A stretch of DNA of 10,176 nucleotides from Victivallales bacterium (lineage in GTDB: Bacteria > Verrucomicrobiota > Lentisphaeria > Oligosphaerales > Oligosphaeraceae). This document shows, in pieces, positions 6,253 through 10,176 of this stretch (its first letter is position 1; every line of letters starts with the position of its first letter). The DNA lies in NCBI GenBank assembly GCA_017963875.1, contig JAGCTA010000388.1:1-10176 (forward strand), read 5' to 3'. The notes under the pieces are model-generated. The model ran no database searches and was not told where the DNA came from. It was given only the letters and a program-made list of their open reading frames with translations. A program made the translations under genes and the position numbers.

Positions 6253-7071
6253 ATGAAGTTTGCGATGTGCAACGAGTTCTGCGAAGGCTGGCCGCTTGAT
6301 GACGCGATGAGACTTGCCCGTGATTGCGGTTACGATGGGGTGGAGGTCGCGCCGTTTACGCTGGCGGAGTCAGTTCTTGACATTGCTCTCGCAAAACGCG
6401 AGCACTGGCGCGGGCTGGCGGAGGATTTTGGCATTCAGTTGATTGGCCTGCATTGGCTGCTTGTCAGCCCTAAAGGACTTTCGCTGAATGGTCCTGATGC
6501 CATAGTTCGCCGTCGCACGGCAGAGTATTTTCTGGCGCTGATTGACTTTTGTGCAGATTTGGGGGGCGACCGTCTTGTCATAGGTTCTCCAAAATGCCGC
6601 AATCTCGTGCCTGGCTTAAGTTATGAACATGCGTGGGCGAATGCCGTTGAATTGTTCAAATCCGTCTTGGATAGGGCTGCTGAACGTGGCGTGAATCTAT
6701 GTATTGAACCGCTGGCACGTACCGAGACAAATTTCATTGTCAGCGTTGCAGAGGGTGTCAAACTCTGCAACGCATTGAATCATCCGAATTTCAAAGTCCA
6801 TCTTGATGTCAAGGCGATGTGTGATGAAGGGAAGCCGTTGGATGAGTGCATTCGAGACGGACGAGGCTATGTCGGGCATTTACATGTCAATGATGCCAAT
6901 CGCAACGGTCCTGGATGGGGAGATACAGACTATGCGCCAGTGGTGAAAGGTCTTCAGGATATCGGCTATGATGACTATGCATCCGTCGAAGTCTTTGATT
7001 TTTCATTCGGTGCCGAGAAGATTGCCAAAAAGAGCATCGCGTTTCTTGAAAAGACATTCCATGGGAGATAG
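6253..7071 (+). CDS. Sugar phosphate isomerase/epimerase (AP endonuclease family 2 TIM barrel, ketose 3-epimerase-like)
   Basis: 272-residue metal-dependent TIM-barrel enzyme of the xylose-isomerase-like/AP endonuclease 2 fold. Early-strand signatures are GYDGVEVAPF (26-35) and GIQLIGLHW (60-68). The candidate metal ligands are Glu152 (CIEPL), Asp185 (HLDVKAM), His211 (HLHVND) and Glu246 (ASVEVFDF). These fall at the same positions as the Mn ligands I recall for Pseudomonas D-tagatose 3-epimerase, and Glu158 and Arg217 of its substrate site are also kept. Position 188 is Ala where that enzyme has His, so the substrate probably differs. GGAG at 6241-6244, 8 bases before the ATG, supports the start. 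No signal peptide, so it is cytosolic. The next gene overlaps its last 11 bases, implying joint translation. A keto-sugar or inositol-type substrate is plausible but not shown. Confidence 0.88.
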   Translation: MKFAMCNEFCEGWPLDDAMRLARDCGYDGVEVAPFTLAESVLDIALAKREHWRGLAEDFGIQLIGLHWLLVSPKGLSLNGPDAIVRRRTAEYFLALIDFCADLGGDRLVIGSPKCRNLVPGLSYEHAWANAVELFKSVLDRAAERGVNLCIEPLARTETNFIVSVAEGVKLCNALNHPNFKVHLDVKAMCDEGKPLDECIRDGRGYVGHLHVNDANRNGPGWGDTDYAPVVKGLQDIGYDDYASVEVFDFSFGAEKIAKKSIAFLEKTFHGR

Positions 7072-8212
7072 TCGGGTGGAAGAATCTCAAATTCAACTGG
7101 TTCCGCCAGAGGAATTTCTTGCGGCGAAAGTCCCCGTCAGCGATATTGCAGTCTATACGGCTTCATCTGCACCCATTGGATGCTATGACCACCTGCAACG
7201 AGTTGTTTATGCGCCATATCATGCTTCGAGGACTGGCTTTGGAGAACAGGCGGCGGTATTCGCTCTAACTAGAATCCCATTGGATAAACCATCGAACACA
7301 GTCAGTTACGTTCTGCTTGAAAGCGATGAAGTCGTTGACGGGCAGTCTTACCATTGGCCAATTGACGGCTCTACGATTTTTCGTAACGGCAAAGTGCGCG
7401 TCTTTTTCCTTGCCAATGGTGACAACTACTATTTCATGGACTGGAATCCTGTTTCATGCAAGCGTAGTGAAATAGGTCAAGTAAAATGCCGTCGTGATGG
7501 AATAAATGCGGAACCTTTGACGGCATCTGCTGTTCAGGCGTATCTTGAATCCAAGGGGATGAGTGGATTCAATCTGCTTTTTGATTCGCATGAGCATATC
7601 ATCAATACAGCAAAACCAGCCTGGGAGACGACGGATGATGGCGAGCGTACAGGGGCGTTCTACGGTGCCATTACCAGTGGTCAAGCACAGCCCATTATCT
7701 ACCGCTGCGAAGACGGCGAGACATTTGATTTCCTCGGCTGCATTCCAGAATTGGCAAGTTATGAATGCCAAGTCGCTTTTCTGAATGGAATAATCTATGC
7801 GTTGCTTCGTGGTGCCAAGGGTGACAATTTCTGGTTCTCTGATGACGGAGGACATCATTTTCAGCCAGCAGGGCACCTCGAAATGTCGGAAACGCGGCCA
7901 CAACTGATGGCGTTTCAAGGAAAAATACTTATCGGCTATTCAGAAAAAGGCATTTCCCCAAATAGAGTCCGCGATGGAAGAAACAACCTCAGAATTCTTT
8001 TGGGCAAGGGAACAGATTTGTCAGCCTATGATAAAATCTATGAGTTGACTGATCCAATTGGTTTCGTTTATTTCGATTTCATTGACTGTGACGGGAAAAT
8101 ACTTGCGATTTGGAGCAACAGCGAGCGTTATCCCGACAAACCTGTCTGGGGATGCCTACAGGGCAAGGACGCTTTGTTCTGCTCCTGGCTGATGCGTCCA
8201 AACGGCAGGTGA
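7061..8212 (+). CDS. Sialidase-like beta-propeller protein, function unknown
   Basis: 383 residues without a signal peptide or membrane segment, so probably cytosolic. Repeating beta-strand patterns with Gly/Asp turns suggest a propeller. A clear Asp-box (S-x-D-x-G-x-x-F) lies at 260-267 in FSDDGGHHF, and the following TRPQLMAFQGKILIGYS resembles a conserved strand pair of bacterial exo-alpha-sialidase/BNR-repeat proteins. The N-terminal RIP motif of catalytic GH33 sialidases is not visible, so sialidase activity is not claimed. The start at 7061 overlaps the epimerase stop (ATGGGAGATAG), giving translational coupling. Starts further upstream, such as 6968, would lie deep inside the epimerase gene and add a basic non-homologous-looking tail. 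Its placement suggests it acts on, or recognises, the same carbohydrate as the epimerase. Other propeller enzymes (mutarotase-like, lyase-like) are alternatives. Confidence 0.75.
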   Translation: MGDSRVEESQIQLVPPEEFLAAKVPVSDIAVYTASSAPIGCYDHLQRVVYAPYHASRTGFGEQAAVFALTRIPLDKPSNTVSYVLLESDEVVDGQSYHWPIDGSTIFRNGKVRVFFLANGDNYYFMDWNPVSCKRSEIGQVKCRRDGINAEPLTASAVQAYLESKGMSGFNLLFDSHEHIINTAKPAWETTDDGERTGAFYGAITSGQAQPIIYRCEDGETFDFLGCIPELASYECQVAFLNGIIYALLRGAKGDNFWFSDDGGHHFQPAGHLEMSETRPQLMAFQGKILIGYSEKGISPNRVRDGRNNLRILLGKGTDLSAYDKIYELTDPIGFVYFDFIDCDGKILAIWSNSERYPDKPVWGCLQGKDALFCSWLMRPNGR

Positions 8213-8239
8213 GCTGCACGGTTCAAGGCATAGAAGAAG

Positions 8240-8278
8240 AACATCCCCCATGCAGAAATGATTGGCAAGGGGGATGTT
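8240..8278. terminator. Hairpin between convergent genes, probable bidirectional terminator
   Basis: AACATCCCCC (8240-8249) and GGGGGATGTT (8269-8278) form a perfect 10-bp stem around a 19-nt loop. It sits 27 bp after the propeller stop and 30 bp after the oxidoreductase stop. On the minus strand the stem is followed by the pyrimidine-rich TCTTCTTCTATG. On the plus strand no T-run follows, so termination there is less certain. The rest of the 96-bp gap shows nothing else. Confidence 0.6.
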
Positions 8279-8308
8279 GCTGAATGTCAATGGCATATAG
8301 GAATGATT

Positions 8309-9370
8309 CTACAGTCTGACATCCTGTATGCGGGACTGCGCCTTGATCATGTCCGTGACGCGCACGACTTCAACTGCCTGGTCAATGGTGATAGGATAGG
8401 GTGCAATGCCGTTGATTGCGTTGTAGATGTATTCCCATATCTTGGCCGTGTAATCGCCTGAAGTGGGCTTGACAGGAATTTCCTCTTCAATCCAGTTCGG
8501 CTTCTTGCTGCCGCCGAAACCCCCAGCGATTGGTGGATTATCCGCGCTTGCACTTTCCTTTGGACGTTCGTCTCCGTTGTAGTATTTCATCGTTATGGTC
8601 TTTTCATCCTTGCAGACAAGCGTTCCGAGGGAACCATGAATGCAGTAGATTGGGTCGCCAATGGAGACGCCACCAGAGATTTCAACATCGATAATTCGGC
8701 CATTCGTGCCACGAAGAATGAATTTCAGATGGTCTTCGGCATCGCCGAGCGCGGCAACGAGTTTCAGGTCACTCCAGACTGATTCAACAGGGGCTTCGAG
8801 AAATTGGAGACTCTGGTCGATAAGATGCGGTCCCCAGTTGAGCAACTGGCCTCCGCCACAACAGGCAATTGTCTGCCAGTCCCGCCGCCAATCATAACTG
8901 TGGCGGCGAAGTTTGATTTCATAGACGAAACCGAGTTTTCCCGTCGCAAGAATCTCCCTGATATGCGCAAAAGCGGTTTCAAAGCGGCGGTTGTGGCGAA
9001 TGAACAATTTGCCAGGATACTTTTCAGCGGCCGCCTTCAGTTTAAGAGCATCCCAATAACAGACGGCAATCGGCTTTTCGCATACGACGTATTTGCCTGC
9101 CTCCAGGCCCATGATGGCATGAGCAACATGGTCGGGAGAACGTGTTGCAATGGTCAGCATGTCGATGTCTGGATCTTTGACGATGTCCTTGACTTGTTCA
9201 TAGAGGCGGATGCCAGGAATAGCCTCGGCGGCTGCGGTGCGCCGCTCTTCATCCCAGTCACAACCTGCGACAACTTCATACATTTCAGGAAATTGCTTAA
9301 GTTCTGCGAAATGCATCTTGTTGCCAGCACGGCCCATTCCAACAACGCCGACACGGAGTTTGCTTGCCAT
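8309..9370 (-). CDS. Gfo/Idh/MocA-family NAD(P)-dependent oxidoreductase
   Basis: 353-residue cytosolic dehydrogenase acting on a sugar, polyol or sugar derivative. The N-terminal Rossmann domain has VGVVGMGRAG with glycines at 8, 11, 13 and 16. Asp38 at the end of strand 2 (AGCDWD) points to NAD rather than NADP. The family EKP motif is at 98-100 (CEKPIAV). The C-terminal alpha/beta domain carries GGGQLLNWGPHLIDQ (172-186), in which His182 and Asp185 match the usual catalytic-region pattern; the Asp often found at 178 is Asn here. An AGAAGG Shine-Dalgarno at 9384-9379, 8 bases before the ATG, fixes the start. It converges on the epimerase-propeller pair. Gfo/Idh enzymes are often found beside AP2-family epimerases in sugar oxidation and isomerisation routes, but the substrate is unknown. 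A terminator upstream separates it from the SUMF1-domain gene, so it needs its own promoter, for which I saw no convincing match. Confidence 0.93.
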   Translation of the reverse strand: MASKLRVGVVGMGRAGNKMHFAELKQFPEMYEVVAGCDWDEERRTAAAEAIPGIRLYEQVKDIVKDPDIDMLTIATRSPDHVAHAIMGLEAGKYVVCEKPIAVCYWDALKLKAAAEKYPGKLFIRHNRRFETAFAHIREILATGKLGFVYEIKLRRHSYDWRRDWQTIACCGGGQLLNWGPHLIDQSLQFLEAPVESVWSDLKLVAALGDAEDHLKFILRGTNGRIIDVEISGGVSIGDPIYCIHGSLGTLVCKDEKTITMKYYNGDERPKESASADNPPIAGGFGGSKKPNWIEEEIPVKPTSGDYTAKIWEYIYNAINGIAPYPITIDQAVEVVRVTDMIKAQSRIQDVRL

Positions 9371-9401
9371 AAGTCAGACCTTCTTTTTTACGTATGGATT
9401 T

Positions 9402-9446
9402 GACAAAAACAATTAGCCCGCCCATGAAAAACACACAGGACGGGCC
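9402..9446 (-). terminator. Rho-independent terminator of the SUMF1-domain gene
   Basis: On the minus strand GCCCGTCC (9445-9438) pairs with GGGCGGGC (9423-9416) over 8 bp, including one U-G wobble, around a 14-nt loop, and is followed by TAATTGTTTTTGTC. It begins 9 nt past the stop at 9455. The wobble becomes a C-A mismatch on the other strand, so the element is oriented for minus-strand transcripts. Confidence 0.8.
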
Positions 9447-9454
9447 GAAGAAAC

Positions 9455-10176
9455 TTATTTTTTGATGATTACGACACGGAAGCCGATGTTGTTCTGGCGA
9501 GTTTTTCCGTCGATGTCCCAGCGGCGTGCCGAACGGCAGTCTCGTTCAATACTGTACCAACTGCCTCCGCGGACGACGTTGAGTGCGCCAGACCGCAGTC
9601 CTTTCGGATCAACGGCTTTTTGCTGTGAATACGGATAATAGCATCCTTTGCACCATTCCCACACATTTCCATGCATGTCAAACAGACCGAAGGCATTGGG
9701 ATTGCCGACTCCAACGACGTGGAGGCGGGGAATATAGTTCTTTTCATGGAAGCGAACCTTTTTCTCTTTCTTCTGGTTATTGTTGTTTTCCCCAGGTTCG
9801 CCCCAGTTGTTGTTATTGTTGTCATTGGTTGTCACAACCACTTGCTCTTTGATTTTCACGACATTGTAGTTTGCTTCACGAGCCAGCAGTACCTCACCCG
9901 TGGAATAGGGCGTCTGCGTCCCTGCACGGCAGGCATATTCCCATTGAGCCTCTGTAGGCAAAGAGAACTCCAAGTCTTCTGGAAGTTTGTAATATGTTTT
10001 CTTATCAAGTTTCTGTGCAGCCAGGCGGTATTGCTCTGTCAACCGCTTGCAGAATTCCATTGCCTCCTCATAGGTGATATTGAACATCGGATATCCATCG
10101 CCGCGAGTCAGTGTCGGAATTTCCATGGAGCCTTCTATCGGCGGTAGAGTAACGACATTGACGGCAGAAGTTCCCA
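9455..10176 (-). CDS. SUMF1/FGE-sulfatase-domain protein, 5' end beyond the window
   Basis: C-terminal part of a formylglycine-generating-enzyme-like domain. The frame stays open to the right edge (about 240 codons), and homology-like sequence precedes the Met at 10126 (TSAVNVVTLPPIEGSMEIP), so that Met is internal. Domain signatures in order are ITYEEAMEFCKRLTEQYR, SLPTEAQWEYACRAGTQTPY, NAFGLFDMHGNVWEWCKGCY, VVRGGSWYSIERDCRSARR and the terminal GFRV. The first catalytic-type Cys position of true FGE is occupied (ERDC), but five residues later Arg stands where FGE has its second Cys. It is therefore more likely a structural or binding relative than a sulfatase activator. An Asn-rich insert (NDNNNNNWGEPGENNNN) followed by a basic stretch interrupts the domain before the NAFGLFDMHGN segment. 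The N-terminal partner domain, often a kinase or signal peptide in this family, is not visible. Confidence 0.9.
   Translation of the reverse strand, partial: GTSAVNVVTLPPIEGSMEIPTLTRGDGYPMFNITYEEAMEFCKRLTEQYRLAAQKLDKKTYYKLPEDLEFSLPTEAQWEYACRAGTQTPYSTGEVLLAREANYNVVKIKEQVVVTTNDNNNNNWGEPGENNNNQKKEKKVRFHEKNYIPRLHVVGVGNPNAFGLFDMHGNVWEWCKGCYYPYSQQKAVDPKGLRSGALNVVRGGSWYSIERDCRSARRWDIDGKTRQNNIGFRVVIIKK
9776..9826 (-). repeat. Asn-codon (AAC/AAT) low-complexity tract inside the SUMF1-domain gene
   Basis: Two runs of Asn codons, 9776-9787 (four Asn) and 9806-9826 (five Asn, Asp, Asn), flank a Glu/Gly/Pro/Trp linker. The trinucleotide GTT/ATT repetition on the plus strand is the kind of tract that changes length by slippage in whole codons, so the reading frame would survive. 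Confidence 0.8.

Noticed and set aside
6968..7060. Longer propeller protein starting inside the epimerase gene
   Set aside because: It would need a 104-bp overlap and a basic tail without propeller character; the ATG at 7061 fits better.
8804..9403. Open plus-strand frame of 199 codons over the oxidoreductase gene
   Set aside because: It lies opposite well-conserved Gfo/Idh motifs and has no recognisable domain of its own.
9671..10147. Open plus-strand frame of 158 codons over the SUMF1-domain gene, with Val/Phe-rich hydrophobic stretches
   Set aside because: The hydrophobic runs are the complement of the Asn/Lys codon tract on the coding strand, so this is not a membrane protein.

Overview
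The window reads as a Gram-negative chromosomal segment of roughly 50% GC (estimated by eye). An RND efflux pump with its periplasmic adaptor implies an outer membrane. An AP-endonuclease-family-2 sugar isomerase, a Gfo/Idh/MocA oxidoreductase, a cytoplasmic beta-propeller and a SUMF1-domain protein together resemble genomes of the PVC group (Lentisphaerota, Kiritimatiellota, Planctomycetota). That placement is inferred from gene content only. No rRNA, tRNA, CRISPR array, insertion sequence or phage gene was seen.

Left arm (1-3770, minus strand): a two-gene efflux operon. The membrane-fusion protein comes first and the RND permease follows 22 bp later, running off the left edge after 815 codons. 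It is driven from a compact divergent control region (about 3770-3907) with overlapping promoter-like elements on both strands, a perfect 17-bp dyad and three TTGACTT words spaced 22 and 44 bp apart.

Centre (3908-8212, plus strand): a 314-residue double hot-dog protein of the FabZ/FabA type, seryl-tRNA synthetase, a sugar phosphate isomerase/epimerase (3-epimerase-like) and a sialidase-like beta-propeller protein whose start overlaps the epimerase stop by 11 bp. An array of TCTAGA hexamers at exact 10-bp steps separates serS from the epimerase gene. The double hot-dog protein is the most unusual item: its first half keeps the FabZ catalytic His but lacks the Glu, while its second half keeps the Glu but lacks the His. 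This predicts one composite active site per chain, laid out like the dehydratase domain of polyketide and animal fatty acid synthases.

Right arm (8309-10176, minus strand): a Gfo/Idh/MocA dehydrogenase converging on the propeller gene across a strong hairpin, then, behind a rho-independent terminator, the 3' part of a SUMF1/FGE-sulfatase-domain gene that enters from the right edge. The epimerase, propeller and Gfo/Idh genes suggest a small intracellular carbohydrate-modifying set. The hot-dog and serS genes are housekeeping (lipid/fatty acid and translation).
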